Part shown: in pieces, positions 17,620 to 25,938 of the stretch
Layout of the letters: every line of letters begins with the position of its first letter
Numbering within the stretch: position 1 is the stretch's first letter
Source: Hyphomicrobiales bacterium
Lineage (GTDB): Bacteria; Pseudomonadota; Alphaproteobacteria; Rhizobiales; Xanthobacteraceae
Length of the DNA stretch: 43,542 nucleotides
Assembly: GCA_021323775.1 (NCBI GenBank)
Contig: JAJPKK010000022.1
Location: forward strand, 1 to 43,542
Direction: 5' to 3'
Notes under the pieces: generated by a model
The model's input: the letters and a program-made list of their open reading frames with translations, nothing else
Database searches by the model: none
What the model was told of the DNA's origin: nothing
Position numbers and translations under genes: made by a program

Positions 17620-19083
17620 ATGGAACAACGCGATCCCGGCGCCGATGCGCTGAAGGAGTTGGCGCGGCTCATCGGGCAAGGCGAGCCACCGGCAGAGAAT
17701 CCTTCGCCGGCCGGGCGCCTGGCCGACGTTTTGCGCGGCGCGTCTTCGCCAGCCGCGGCGGGCCGCGAGTCGTTCGCCCGGCCGCCCGCGCGGGAGCAGG
17801 CGCAGTCGCAAGACCGGCCGTTCGAGGGGCGTTCGTCTCTGGACAGGGGCCCCGCGGTTCGTCGCGAGCCCGATTTGGCCCGACCGCGTATGCCGATGCA
17901 GCCTCATCGCCCCGACACCGGCCATTCCGAGACCCCTGCCGACAATTTCGATTTTTTGCAGTTGCCCGACCGCGATGATTATGCGGTCGCGCCGCAGGAC
18001 CCCATGCCTGACGAGGAGGAGTATCGCGACCGCGACCATCGCGAGAGTTCGCCGACCTCCCGGCGAGATCCGTCATATGGGCGGCAACATGAGGACTATG
18101 CCGACGAGTACCACGAGGACGAGTTCGGGCTGGACGCGGAGGACGAATACGAGGCCGGGCACGAGGAACCCGACGATGGCGAAACGGCCCTTAAGAGGCG
18201 CAGCTCCACCAGGGTGGTTGTGGCGGTGCTTGGGCTCGCGGTTTTCGGCACCGCCGGCGCGTTCGGCTATCGCACCATCTTCAACGCAGCCCCTTCCGGT
18301 CCCACGCCCATCATCCGGGCCGATAACTCGCCCACGAAAATCACGCCAGCGGCGGCCGATGCCAATGCGAGACCGGCAAGCGGACTGTTCGACGACCGGT
18401 CAAAAGAGCAACTGGTTCGTCGCGAGGAAGAGCCCGTTAACGTGACAGCATCATACGGTTCCCCTGCAGTCGGCGGGGGCGCGGCCGAGGCTTCTCCGCC
18501 CGTCACGGTTCCCGCAGCAGCAAGTCCAGCCTTGCCGGGCGACCCGAAGCGGGTGCGCACCGTCCCGATACGGGCGGACGAGGGTGAGGCGCCGCCCTCT
18601 GATCGCGGCGCCTCCCGGTCCGTGCCGCCGCCGTCTCAGCCCCAAGCTCGGCCGCCGTCGCCGCCGCGTCAGGTCGCCGCAGCGCCGCCTCCCGCCCAGG
18701 CTCCGCTCCCGTCGCCGTCGCGTCAGCTCGCCGTGGCGCCGCCGCCCGCAGCCCCGTCGCCTTCGGCAGACGCCAGGGTCGGCAGCGCCCAGGTGGCGGC
18801 CGTGCCCGAACCAGCTGTTTCGCGCGGCATCGAGGCAGGCGGTTTCGTGGTTCAGGTCTCAGCTCAGCGAAGCGAGGCTGACGCCCAGGCGGCGTTCCGC
18901 ACGTTGCAGACGAAATATCCCGTACTGAGCGGCCGTGAGCCGCTCATTCGTCGCAAGGACCTGGGTGAACGGGGCGTCTTCTTTGCCGCGCAGGTCGGCC
19001 CGTTCGGCGCCAGGAGCGAGGCCGACCAGCTGTGCGAAACGCTGAAAACAGCGGGCGGCGCCTGTTTCGTCCAGAAGAATTAG
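17620..19083 (+). CDS. SPOR-domain cell-envelope protein
   Basis: The product is 487 residues from the ATG at 17620, which has GAGGG four bases upstream. ATGs at 17503 and 17563 in the same frame are alternatives that would add 39 or 20 residues. Layout: a cytoplasmic acidic, disordered N-terminus beginning MEQRDPGADALKELARLIGQ, a single membrane helix (VVVAVLGLAVFGTAGAFGY, about residues 199-217), a long Pro/Ala-rich periplasmic linker with repeated SPPRQVAAAPPPAQ-type units, and a C-terminal SPOR domain (GFVVQVSAQRSEADAQAAFR to ADQLCETLKTAGGACFVQKN). SPOR domains bind denuded peptidoglycan glycans at division septa. It precedes nagZ, another wall-related gene. Confidence 0.88.
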   Translation: MEQRDPGADALKELARLIGQGEPPAENPSPAGRLADVLRGASSPAAAGRESFARPPAREQAQSQDRPFEGRSSLDRGPAVRREPDLARPRMPMQPHRPDTGHSETPADNFDFLQLPDRDDYAVAPQDPMPDEEEYRDRDHRESSPTSRRDPSYGRQHEDYADEYHEDEFGLDAEDEYEAGHEEPDDGETALKRRSSTRVVVAVLGLAVFGTAGAFGYRTIFNAAPSGPTPIIRADNSPTKITPAAADANARPASGLFDDRSKEQLVRREEEPVNVTASYGSPAVGGGAAEASPPVTVPAAASPALPGDPKRVRTVPIRADEGEAPPSDRGASRSVPPPSQPQARPPSPPRQVAAAPPPAQAPLPSPSRQLAVAPPPAAPSPSADARVGSAQVAAVPEPAVSRGIEAGGFVVQVSAQRSEADAQAAFRTLQTKYPVLSGREPLIRRKDLGERGVFFAAQVGPFGARSEADQLCETLKTAGGACFVQKN

Positions 19084-19153
19084 GCGGGTGCGAGTCAAAG
19101 GACGTACTCGCCGGCTGCTTGCTCTCTTGGGCGGCGCGGGCTAAGCCGCCGTC

Positions 19154-20185
19154 ATGGCTGACCGCGCTTTCATTACCGGACTGAGGGGTACGGCGATCAC
19201 GGCCGAGGAACGCGCCTTTCTGCGCGACGCCTCGCCCGTGGGCCTGATATTGTTCAAACGCAACATTGCGAATCCTCACCAACTCAAGGAATTGATTGAA
19301 GACTTCCGTGCGATCCGTGGTCCAGAGGCCCCTGTCTTTATCGACCAGGAAGGAGGCCGGGTGCAACGGATGGGGCCCCCCTACTGGCCGGCCTATCCGG
19401 CGGGCGCCGTGTATGGTGAGCTATATCGTCGCGAGCCTGCCCGCGGTCTGAGGGCGGCATGGCTGGGCGCACGGCTCATGGCGGCCGATCTGACAGCCGT
19501 CGGCATCACCGTCGATTGTCTGCCCCTCGCCGATGTGCCCATCGCGGGCGCTGATCAAGTGATCGGCGACCGCGCATACGGTGATACCGCTCAGCAGGTT
19601 GCCGCTATTGCGGGAGCGGTGGCGGCGGGGCTTAAGGCGGGCGGGGTGCTGCCCGTGGTCAAGCATTTGCCCGGCCACGGCCGCGCCACAGCGGACAGCC
19701 ACCGGCAACTCCCGGTCGTAACGGCCGACCGCGCGACCTTGGAGGCCACCGATTTCGCGGCGTTCGTGCCGCTTGCCGGCGCAGCGCCCTTCGGCATGAC
19801 CGCGCACGTGGTGTTCACAGCTCTTGATCCTGCTCTTCCGGCGACCACTTCGACCGTTATGATCCGACAAGTGATTCGTGGCTTTATCGGATTCTCCGGC
19901 GCCCTGATGACCGACGACGTGTCGATGGGGGCTTTGTCAGGCCCGATTGCCGAGCGAGTCCGACGATCTCTGGCGGCGGGCTGCGACCTCATCCTGCATT
20001 GTAACGGCGAGTTAACCGAAATGCAGGAGGTTGGAGCGAGTTGCCCGGAACTTGGCGGCGCCGCCATGGAGCGCACAGCGCGGGCGCTGGCGTCGCGCCG
20101 CCCGCCCGAAGCGATCGACCTTGCGGCCGCGCGGGCCGAATTTATGCAACTGGTGTCCGGTCGCGCCGGCGCCGCGACGGGATAA
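19154..20185 (+). CDS. nagZ: Beta-N-acetylhexosaminidase (GH3)
   Basis: A 343-residue cytoplasmic glycoside hydrolase of family 3 that removes GlcNAc from muropeptides during wall recycling. Motifs: PVGLILFKRNIANP, IDQEGGRVQRM, and VVKHLPGHGRATADSHRQLP with the Asp-His acid/base dyad on a flexible loop; LMTDDVSMGALSG carries the catalytic Asp. The start at 19154 gives MADRAFITGLRGTAIT, canonical for the family. The stop lies four bases before the scpA ATG. The nagZ-scpA-scpB order is common in alphaproteobacteria, where the genes are followed by tatA; here a methyltransferase gene breaks that link. Confidence 0.95.
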   Translation: MADRAFITGLRGTAITAEERAFLRDASPVGLILFKRNIANPHQLKELIEDFRAIRGPEAPVFIDQEGGRVQRMGPPYWPAYPAGAVYGELYRREPARGLRAAWLGARLMAADLTAVGITVDCLPLADVPIAGADQVIGDRAYGDTAQQVAAIAGAVAAGLKAGGVLPVVKHLPGHGRATADSHRQLPVVTADRATLEATDFAAFVPLAGAAPFGMTAHVVFTALDPALPATTSTVMIRQVIRGFIGFSGALMTDDVSMGALSGPIAERVRRSLAAGCDLILHCNGELTEMQEVGASCPELGGAAMERTARALASRRPPEAIDLAAARAEFMQLVSGRAGAATG

Positions 20186-20189
20186 CGAG

Positions 20190-21002
20190 ATGACGGACGC
20201 GACCGCGTTCACCGAGGATATCACGAACGATCGCGGCAGCGACGAGCCGATGCTGATCGTCGACGTCGAAGGGTTCGAAGGTCCGCTTGATCTTCTGCTC
20301 TCGATGGCGCGACAGCAGAAGCTCGATCTCGCCAAGATTTCCATTCTGGCGCTCGCCGATCAATATCTGGCGTTTATCGAACAGGCGCGCCGGATGCGCC
20401 TTGAGTTGGCGGCCGATTACCTGGTGATGGCCGCCTGGCTTGCCTATCTCAAATCCCGTCTGTTGTTGCCCGAGCCGGTGGCGCCGGAAGGCCCAAGCGC
20501 AGCCGACATGGCAAAGGCCTTGGCGCTGCGGCTGCGCCGGCTTGAGGCGATCCGCGAGGCCGGCGCACGGCTGTTCGAGCGGCCTCAGCTCGGTCGCGAC
20601 GTGTTCGGTCGGGGCGATCCTGAACCAATCGCCGAGATCAAACGGCCGCAATGGTCGGCAACGCTCTATGATCTCATCTCCGCCTATGCCGCAGAGCGGC
20701 AGCGGCATGCGCTGCGGCGCGTGCGGCTCGCCAAGCGCAAGGTGTGGTCGCTCGTGGAGGCGCGGGCGGCACTGGAGCGCCTGATCGGCGCGACCGACGA
20801 TTGGAGCCGGCTCGACGAATACCTCATTGCCTTCGTGGTCGAGCCTTCGATGCGGGCGACCGCGCTCGCTTCCTCGCTCGCTGCGTCGCTGGAACTCGTG
20901 CGCGAAGGGGCGCTCGAAATCCAGCAATCGGGCGCCTTCGCTCCGATCTATGTGCGAAGACGCGCTGGGGCTGAGCCCGCCGGCGCGCAATCATCGTCGT
21001 GA
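20190..21002 (+). CDS. scpA: Segregation and condensation protein A
   Basis: This 270-residue kleisin subunit joins the SMC heads and ScpB in the bacterial condensin complex. The N-terminal signature is PMLIVDVEGFEGPLDLLLSM, followed by KISILALADQYLAFIEQARR, and the Leu-rich YLVMAAWLAYLKSRLLLPEP. The C-terminal winged-helix half includes EYLIAFVVEPSMRATALASS. The ATG at 20190 lies four bases after the nagZ stop; the frame upstream of it is antisense-like and belongs within nagZ. A family 2 repeat occupies the gap to scpB. Confidence 0.94.
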   Translation: MTDATAFTEDITNDRGSDEPMLIVDVEGFEGPLDLLLSMARQQKLDLAKISILALADQYLAFIEQARRMRLELAADYLVMAAWLAYLKSRLLLPEPVAPEGPSAADMAKALALRLRRLEAIREAGARLFERPQLGRDVFGRGDPEPIAEIKRPQWSATLYDLISAYAAERQRHALRRVRLAKRKVWSLVEARAALERLIGATDDWSRLDEYLIAFVVEPSMRATALASSLAASLELVREGALEIQQSGAFAPIYVRRRAGAEPAGAQSSS

Positions 21003-21007
21003 TTGAT

Positions 21008-21095
21008 CCCCTCCTGACCCTTCCCCTTCGGCGACCTTTTCCTCCGTTGCTTGCGGGGAAGGGTTGGGAAGGGAGAGGTAGGGAGGGGCAGCCGA
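21008..21095. repeat. GC-rich palindromic repeat, family 2 (scpA/scpB gap)
   Basis: CCTGACCCTTCCCCTTCGGC and the opposing GCTTGCGGGGAAGGGTTGGG form an inverted repeat in an otherwise tight operon. The hairpin could modulate scpB expression or protect scpA mRNA, as REP elements do elsewhere. Confidence 0.6.
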
Positions 21096-21120
21096 AAGCA
21101 TCAGCCGGGAGGGCATATTG

Positions 21121-21855
21121 ATGGCGGGTTTTGCCGAGTTGCGGGTGAAGAGCCACGAAGGACAGCACGGCGAGGGGCCGGATATGGCGGCAGATGTGGC
21201 GATCGACACCCGCCCGGAAGAGCTTCGGTTGGTTGAAGCGCTCCTTTTCGCTGCATCCGAGCCGCTCGACGAGAAGACTCTCGCCAAGCATCTGCCGGCC
21301 GGCGTGGACGTGCGCGCCACCCTCAGGCGGCTGCAGGTCGAATATGCGCCGCGCGGCGTCAATCTCATCCGTGTCGGCAACCGATGGACGTTCCGCACCG
21401 CGAACGACCTCGCCTGGCTCCTCACGCACGAGGCCGTGGAGCCGAAAAAGCTGTCCCGCGCCGCGATCGAGACGCTCGCCATCGTCGCTTATCACCAGCC
21501 GGTGACGCGCGCCGAGATCGAAGAGATTCGCGGCGTCTCGACCGCCAAGGGCACCCTCGACGTGCTGCTCGAGACCGGGTGGGTCCGTCCGCGCGGTCGT
21601 CGCAAGGCGCCCGGCCGGCCGCTGACCTATGGGACGACGCCGGAATTCCTCAGCCATTTCGGCCTGGAAGCGCTCAGCGACCTTCCGGGCCTCGACGACC
21701 TCAAGGGCGCCGGCCTGTTCGACGGCGCCTTGCCGGCGGACTTCAGCGTGCCGGAGCCGTCGGACGATCCGGCATTGCGCGCGGACGAAGACCCGCTGGA
21801 ACCCGGCGATCTCGACCTTGGCCTGGCCCCGCGTGTTGAGGGGGAGGAGGAGTAG
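21121..21855 (+). CDS. scpB: Segregation and condensation protein B
   Basis: A 244-residue winged-helix partner of ScpA in SMC-based chromosome segregation. Key stretches are LRLVEALLFAASEPLDEKTL, VNLIRVGNRWTFRTANDLA, LSRAAIETLAIVAYHQPVTR, and AEIEEIRGVSTAKGTLDVLL, followed by the GRPLTYGTTPEFLSHFGL block. The ATG at 21121 has GGGAGGG eight bases upstream. The acidic C-terminal tail (EDPLEPGDLDLGLAP) is typical for rhizobial ScpB. The gene end is followed, after ten bases, by the stub of a gene belonging to the neighbouring methyltransferase cassette on the opposite strand. Confidence 0.94.
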   Translation: MAGFAELRVKSHEGQHGEGPDMAADVAIDTRPEELRLVEALLFAASEPLDEKTLAKHLPAGVDVRATLRRLQVEYAPRGVNLIRVGNRWTFRTANDLAWLLTHEAVEPKKLSRAAIETLAIVAYHQPVTRAEIEEIRGVSTAKGTLDVLLETGWVRPRGRRKAPGRPLTYGTTPEFLSHFGLEALSDLPGLDDLKGAGLFDGALPADFSVPEPSDDPALRADEDPLEPGDLDLGLAPRVEGEEE

Positions 21856-21864
21856 CGGGAGGGG

Positions 21865-21963
21865 ACGGAACCAATTCTGAAAATGAAATTCTTTATCGCG
21901 TCCGCCTTCGCGTTCGATGAGTTCACCGTCGCGAATAGCCTCAACGCAAGTTCTGAAAATCAA
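21865..21963 (-). pseudogene. 5' stub of a gene once coupled to the methyltransferase
   Basis: A TTG at 21963 overlaps the methyltransferase stop codon (TTGA) and opens a frame beginning MIFRTCVEAIRDGELIE, then REGGRDKEFHFQNWF. After about 33 residues the frame runs into sequence antisense to scpB and loses protein character. The stub has normal residue composition, the coupling arrangement of a second gene, and the xFHFQxW pattern that I loosely associate with nuclease-like partners of orphan methyltransferases. The rest of the gene appears deleted at the junction with scpB. The identity of the lost protein is inference. Confidence 0.5.
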
Positions 21964-24200
21964 CGCGGCGTTCGTGGGGACACAGGCTTACGGTGATTTG
22001 CGCCGTGCAGGGCAGAAATAACGCGCTCGGTCTCCTCGGCATGGGCGTCAAGCGAAGCCAATGCCGCATGCGTGGTCGGCGATCGCGAAAGTTGCTCAAG
22101 CAGGTGCGCCATTACGATGATGCGCACGTCATTGCGACTCAAAGAGCGACCGGAGGCGCGTAGTCTCTCAATCTGTCCTGAGGCGAGCGCCCTCACGTTA
22201 CCTGTCAGGTCGCCATTCCACATGCGACGCGACAACGTTTTCAGCTTCCGGCAAACGGCTATGATATCAAGATCAATCGGCTCTTTAGTCTGTCGTTTTG
22301 GCATCGCTACAGACATTTCCGCCTTGATCGGATGCACCGCGACAATACCGAATCCTGCGTCCATGAGAGCCTGCAAAATGCATCGCCACCCTTCTGCACG
22401 CGAGTGATGATATGTGAACGCCAGCAAGCCATCGTCCTTGAGCACCCGATGACATTCCGCCCACACCGCGCTTAGACGTGCCCGAAAGACGTCGCCTTCG
22501 CTGTGCTGAACCTCGCCGGTCTCACGGGTGGTAACACGGGCGCGACAGCCGCCCTCGCCGAGAATGTGACGTTGCCAAACGTGGAAAAAGTCCGCCAGCT
22601 GCGAGTAGTGCACGTTGTCGAAGAAGGGCGGATCCGTTAGGACAACGTCCACTGAGTCCGCTGTCAGATCAGTCGCGCTCGAATCTCCGCATGAGAGATA
22701 CACCCTCTTGCCGCGTTGAAACTTAGCGAAATTATCCGCGCACTCGTAGCCGATCGGGTCGGCGCAGCCAAACACTTTTCGCGTCGTGGCGGGACCCACT
22801 CCAGTCAGCTTTAGTTCAAATGGGTTCTCGGCATAGTCCAGTGCGCGCAGGATGCGCGTTTCAAACATCGTCGAGAACGAACCGGAGCTTTTTGGCGTGC
22901 CCCACAGATTTGCCTCCAGAGGCATCCGCTCCGGCTTGAGTATGTGGTGGGAAAACATGTGACGGACCGCGCCTGTTCCCTCCCCTTTGTACGACGCGAA
23001 CATGTTGTTGAATTCAAGCGTGCCTGAGAAAAGGCAGGCAAACAGCTCACGCAGAGCAGGCTGAGGAATCGCGCGGATTCGTTCCGCCAGGAGCGAAAGA
23101 CACAGCAATTGGCGTGCATTAAAGAATTCGTGCCATTGTCGATAATTGTAGTTGAGCGCCTGATTTGTGTTGTAGCCAGGAGTAATGCGCACGATCGGAA
23201 ATGCATCGACGCGATCCGCTAACTCATGACATGCTGACTCGAATAATGCGCGGTCGAAATCGTCCGCCGCAAGATATTGCTTGCGGCCATCTTGAAGCAG
23301 TACGAGCTTCGCGTACAGTCGATGTGCCGGAGGCGTATCTTGCTCCCGAACCCTTTTCAGGATGCTGAATTCGCGGAAGCAGGCCGGGCAACGAGCTTTC
23401 TGCCCACGCGCAGGTCCGATCGACGGGTTGAATAATCGATCGCATCTCTTGCACACTGCTTCGGTGGCGTCGAACCGTACGCAGTTGATGTGACCACAAA
23501 GAGGGCAGACGGCCTGTGCCTGCGGAAATTTCCGCGGGTAGGCGTTCTGCGCAAAGACGTACGAAGAAAACAAGTCAACCGCTGTGTCGCAGGCCGGACA
23601 AGCTACCTGTTTGACCCAAAAGTAGTAGAGGACAGGCACCTGCGACCCGTCAGGCAATTGCGCCAGATAGAGGCTTTGCAGCTTTGAGGCAACGTCACGC
23701 TCAATGGCCTCGAACGTGCTGAGCACCTCCGCCCGGCTATGAGCCGCGACCGCGTTGCGAACGAGAAAGAAAGCAACGGGATTGATATCACGTCCGATAA
23801 CGCGAGCGCCAAGCTTGAGACTCTCAATTATCGTCGTTCCCGATCCCATGAATGGATCGAACACTGTGGCCTCTGGAAAGCGCGCTCGACTGTAAAACAG
23901 GTCCATGACGTTGGCGCCTTTCGGTGCGAGCGCCCCCAGCGCGATCGCCCGAAAAACAGAGCCAAGCCGTTGCGCCCACCATTTGTGAATGTGCGACAAG
24001 GGCCGGTGAATTTCTTTCCGCCACGACTCGCTTTCCGCGATTTTAGATAGCGCCTCGAAGGGGAATTTGTCGTCTTCAATTGCACGAGGTCCGCTTGCCG
24101 AAGGGACCGGCTGAATTGCGAACGCTTTGCCCAGGTCAAGCTTCATCTGTGCAACCTGGACGGCCTGTTTTCGTGCCGTAGAAATCTTCGCACTCGTCAT
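21960..24200 (-). CDS. DNA methyltransferase with zinc-ribbon insert, DUF1156-like
   Basis: A 746-residue protein. The N-terminal EIHRPLSHIHKWWAQRLGSV resembles the start of DUF1156 adenine-specific methylases; FDPFMGSGTT (114-123) is the AdoMet motif I and TDPPF (522-526) is the catalytic motif IV. The order motif I, long insert, motif IV fits an alpha-class amino-methyltransferase. The insert has four CxxC knuckles (201-204, 232-235, 250-253, 271-274), probably two zinc ribbons that read DNA. It would methylate adenine N6 or cytosine N4. No intact restriction gene is adjacent, but the stop overlaps the stub of a second gene. It interrupts the scpB-tatA neighbourhood, and its codon use is visibly less GC-biased than the flanks, consistent with horizontal acquisition. 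Confidence 0.88.
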   Translation of the reverse strand: MTSAKISTARKQAVQVAQMKLDLGKAFAIQPVPSASGPRAIEDDKFPFEALSKIAESESWRKEIHRPLSHIHKWWAQRLGSVFRAIALGALAPKGANVMDLFYSRARFPEATVFDPFMGSGTTIIESLKLGARVIGRDINPVAFFLVRNAVAAHSRAEVLSTFEAIERDVASKLQSLYLAQLPDGSQVPVLYYFWVKQVACPACDTAVDLFSSYVFAQNAYPRKFPQAQAVCPLCGHINCVRFDATEAVCKRCDRLFNPSIGPARGQKARCPACFREFSILKRVREQDTPPAHRLYAKLVLLQDGRKQYLAADDFDRALFESACHELADRVDAFPIVRITPGYNTNQALNYNYRQWHEFFNARQLLCLSLLAERIRAIPQPALRELFACLFSGTLEFNNMFASYKGEGTGAVRHMFSHHILKPERMPLEANLWGTPKSSGSFSTMFETRILRALDYAENPFELKLTGVGPATTRKVFGCADPIGYECADNFAKFQRGKRVYLSCGDSSATDLTADSVDVVLTDPPFFDNVHYSQLADFFHVWQRHILGEGGCRARVTTRETGEVQHSEGDVFRARLSAVWAECHRVLKDDGLLAFTYHHSRAEGWRCILQALMDAGFGIVAVHPIKAEMSVAMPKRQTKEPIDLDIIAVCRKLKTLSRRMWNGDLTGNVRALASGQIERLRASGRSLSRNDVRIIVMAHLLEQLSRSPTTHAALASLDAHAEETERVISALHGANHRKPVSPRTPR

Positions 24201-24661
24201 GGTTGCCCGCGCGCAGAAGCTCGGAACAAAATGAGAACAACGTCGGATATCATAATGGCGTTGGCATTTGCAACCTCAGAGCCGATTCGGCACGGTCACT
24301 CGGCTATCGGTCCCGCGCTCCGACGCTGGGGACTTGGCGGGGAGGATGTTGAAGCCGTTTACGCCGCCCTCGCTTTTTCGGGTACACCTCAGCAAACTCA
24401 CCCCCGATGAAGATGGCCCGCCCGCATGAATTATGACAAGCTAATCAACGTCTTGAAATGTCACCGACCGGATTCCGGGCGGACTTTCCACTAGCTTCTC
24501 TTGCGGAGAGGACCTCGCGAGCACACCAGAGCCGTGCCCATGGGACGCGGGCGGATAGTTAAACCAGTCCTTGTTTTTGCGCGCCGCGAGGCCTAGTTTC
24601 TCCTTGGAATAGTGAGGCGAGGCCCCGACCGCGCGGCCCGTCGTTGCGGAGGGTTGACCCG
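24201..24661. other. 461-bp gap between methyltransferase and tatA
   Basis: The left part (24201-24480) has a mixed base composition like the methyltransferase and probably belongs to the same acquired segment; no frame longer than about 60 codons and no recognisable motif is present. The right part (about 24540-24661) returns to GC-rich composition and leads into tatA. A remnant of the displaced scpB-tatA spacer is likely but cannot be delimited. Confidence 0.4.
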
Positions 24662-24928
24662 ATGGGTTCTATGAGTCTCTGGCACTGGATCGTAGTGATA
24701 GGCGTCGTGCTGCTGCTGTTCGGGCGTGGCAAGATCTCCGAGTTGATGGGCGATGTTGCGCAGGGCATTAAAGCCTTCAAGAAGGGCATGTCGGAAGACG
24801 ACAGCGCCAAGGCCGACACCCCGAAAATCGAGCCCGGTAAGACCGAACCGATGAAGACGCTGGATCACCAGAGCGCCGAGTCGTCGGCCGCCGGCGCCAA
24901 ACCGCGGGCGGAAGCCTCGTCCGGCTGA
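24662..24928 (+). CDS. tatA: Sec-independent protein translocase subunit TatA
   Basis: An 88-residue pore-forming subunit of the twin-arginine translocase. It has a short N-terminal membrane helix ([18 protein letters not shown]), the FGRGK hinge and an amphipathic helix ([20 protein letters not shown]), then a charged, disordered tail. GGAGGG lies about seven bases upstream of the ATG at 24662, which gives MGSMSLWHW; the ATG three codons later is also possible. tatB and tatC follow, but a family 1 repeat and a vestigial tatB start separate tatA from tatB by 323 bases. Confidence 0.95.
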   Translation: MGSMSLWHWIVVIGVVLLLFGRGKISELMGDVAQGIKAFKKGMSEDDSAKADTPKIEPGKTEPMKTLDHQSAESSAAGAKPRAEASSG

Positions 24929-24958
24929 CGCCGGGGCTGGCAGCAGCCGGCGTTGGTG

Positions 24959-25082
24959 GCCCGGATTGAGCCAACGGCTCCCGCTTTTTGGCGGGCCCGA
25001 TGAGAGGCGCTGCGAAATCCGGGATCGACCTTGTCAGGGGGCGCCGCCCGCCCCGGATGTCGCTTCGCTCCATCCGGGCTGC
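24959..25082. repeat. Dispersed palindromic repeat, family 1, copy 3
   Basis: From GGCCCGGATTGAGCCAACGG through GGCGGGCCCGATGAGAGGCG and CTGCGAAATCCGGGATCG to CGCTTCGCTCCATCCGGGCT. It lies between tatA and tatB, breaking an otherwise compact operon, and is adjacent to a partial duplication of the tatB start. Confidence 0.75.
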
Positions 25083-25153
25083 AAGCTCAGGGCGCGGGGC
25101 GCCCGTGATTAAGACAGGCCAGCGGCAGCGGCGGCCTTCGGAGTTGAAATGCA

Positions 25154-25245
25154 ATGTTCGGCATTGCATGGGGAGAGCTTGTCAGAGATCTTCTCGTTAT
25201 CGGCATGTGGTGCTGATCATCGTTGCGCCCAGGGTTTGGAGATAG
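25154..25245 (+). pseudogene. Vestigial duplicate of the tatB 5' end
   Basis: The ATG at 25154 opens MFGIAWGELVRDLLVIGMWC with a stop at 25214-25216. MFGIAWGEL is a textbook TatB N-terminus and matches the real tatB start (MFGIEWTEY) 98 bases downstream; about 20 nucleotides around the two starts are nearly identical (TGCA-RTGTTCGGCATTG-ATGG). After a frameshift the following bases encode HVVLIIVAPRVW, resembling the next TatB segment [12 protein letters not shown]. This is best read as a decayed partial duplication, not as a functional peptide. Confidence 0.6.
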
Positions 25246-25251
25246 CGTGCA

Positions 25252-25938
25252 GTGTTCGGCATTGAATGGACGGAATATGCCGTCATCGCCATTGTGGCGC
25301 TGATTGTCATCGGGCCCAAGGAGTTGCCCGCCGTGCTGCGCGCGATCGGGCAATGGACTACCAAAATCCGCCGCATGGCGGCGGAGTTTCAGGGCCAATT
25401 CCAGGAAGCGCTGCGTGAGGCCGAGATGGCCGATCTCAAGAAGGAGATCGACGACGCCACGAGAAGCTTCAACACCCAATTCGAGGATCCGCTCAACTTT
25501 AAGGAGGCGACGAAATGGGAGCCCAAACCGGATCCTGCCAAGCCGGACGACATCAAGCCTGACGCCGTGGCGCCCGCCGGAGCGCCATCCACTCAAGCGC
25601 GGCAGGAGAGTGCGTCGGCTGCGAGCACGACCCCCGCCGAACCTCCCGCGCCAGCGGTCGAAGGAAAAGCGGTTGCGGACGGAAAAGCGGCTTATGCGCC
25701 TGTGAATGCGAGCCACGGTACGGTCGGAGAGGAAGCGTTCCCGATCGCGGCCGATCACTCAGCGGCCGAGCAAACCCCGACCGTTCCTTTGACCGCCGGC
25801 GCGGGCGGGAGCCGCGGAGGGAACGGTGGAGGCGCCGCCGAAGCAGCGGCTGCCCAGCCAATTGCGCCGCCTCTCGCCCAGCCGCCTTTGCCTGAAGGGA
25901 GCGGCCGAAAGGGCAGCGAAGGGGGCGTTCATTCATGA
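25252..25938 (+). CDS. tatB: Sec-independent protein translocase subunit TatB
   Basis: A 228-residue component of the Tat receptor complex. The N-terminal helix [20 protein letters not shown] with the GPKELP hinge (residues 21-26) is followed by an amphipathic helix ([20 protein letters not shown]) and a long Ala/Pro-rich tail usual in alphaproteobacteria. The start is a GTG at 25252; GGAG about 12 bases upstream is a distant ribosome site. The stop overlaps the tatC start by four bases (ATGA), so tatB and tatC are translationally coupled. Confidence 0.93.
   Translation: MFGIEWTEYAVIAIVALIVIGPKELPAVLRAIGQWTTKIRRMAAEFQGQFQEALREAEMADLKKEIDDATRSFNTQFEDPLNFKEATKWEPKPDPAKPDDIKPDAVAPAGAPSTQARQESASAASTTPAEPPAPAVEGKAVADGKAAYAPVNASHGTVGEEAFPIAADHSAAEQTPTVPLTAGAGGSRGGNGGGAAEAAAAQPIAPPLAQPPLPEGSGRKGSEGGVHS

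Noticed and set aside
21875-21960. TTCTGAAAAT occurring twice (21875-21884 and 21951-21960) near the methyltransferase end
   Set aside because: Considered as target-site duplication, but both copies lie on the same side of the cassette and within the stub gene, so chance is more likely.
24201-24661. tRNA gene as integration site for the methyltransferase cassette
   Set aside because: I looked for a cloverleaf and a CCA-flanked acceptor stem beside both junctions and found none.
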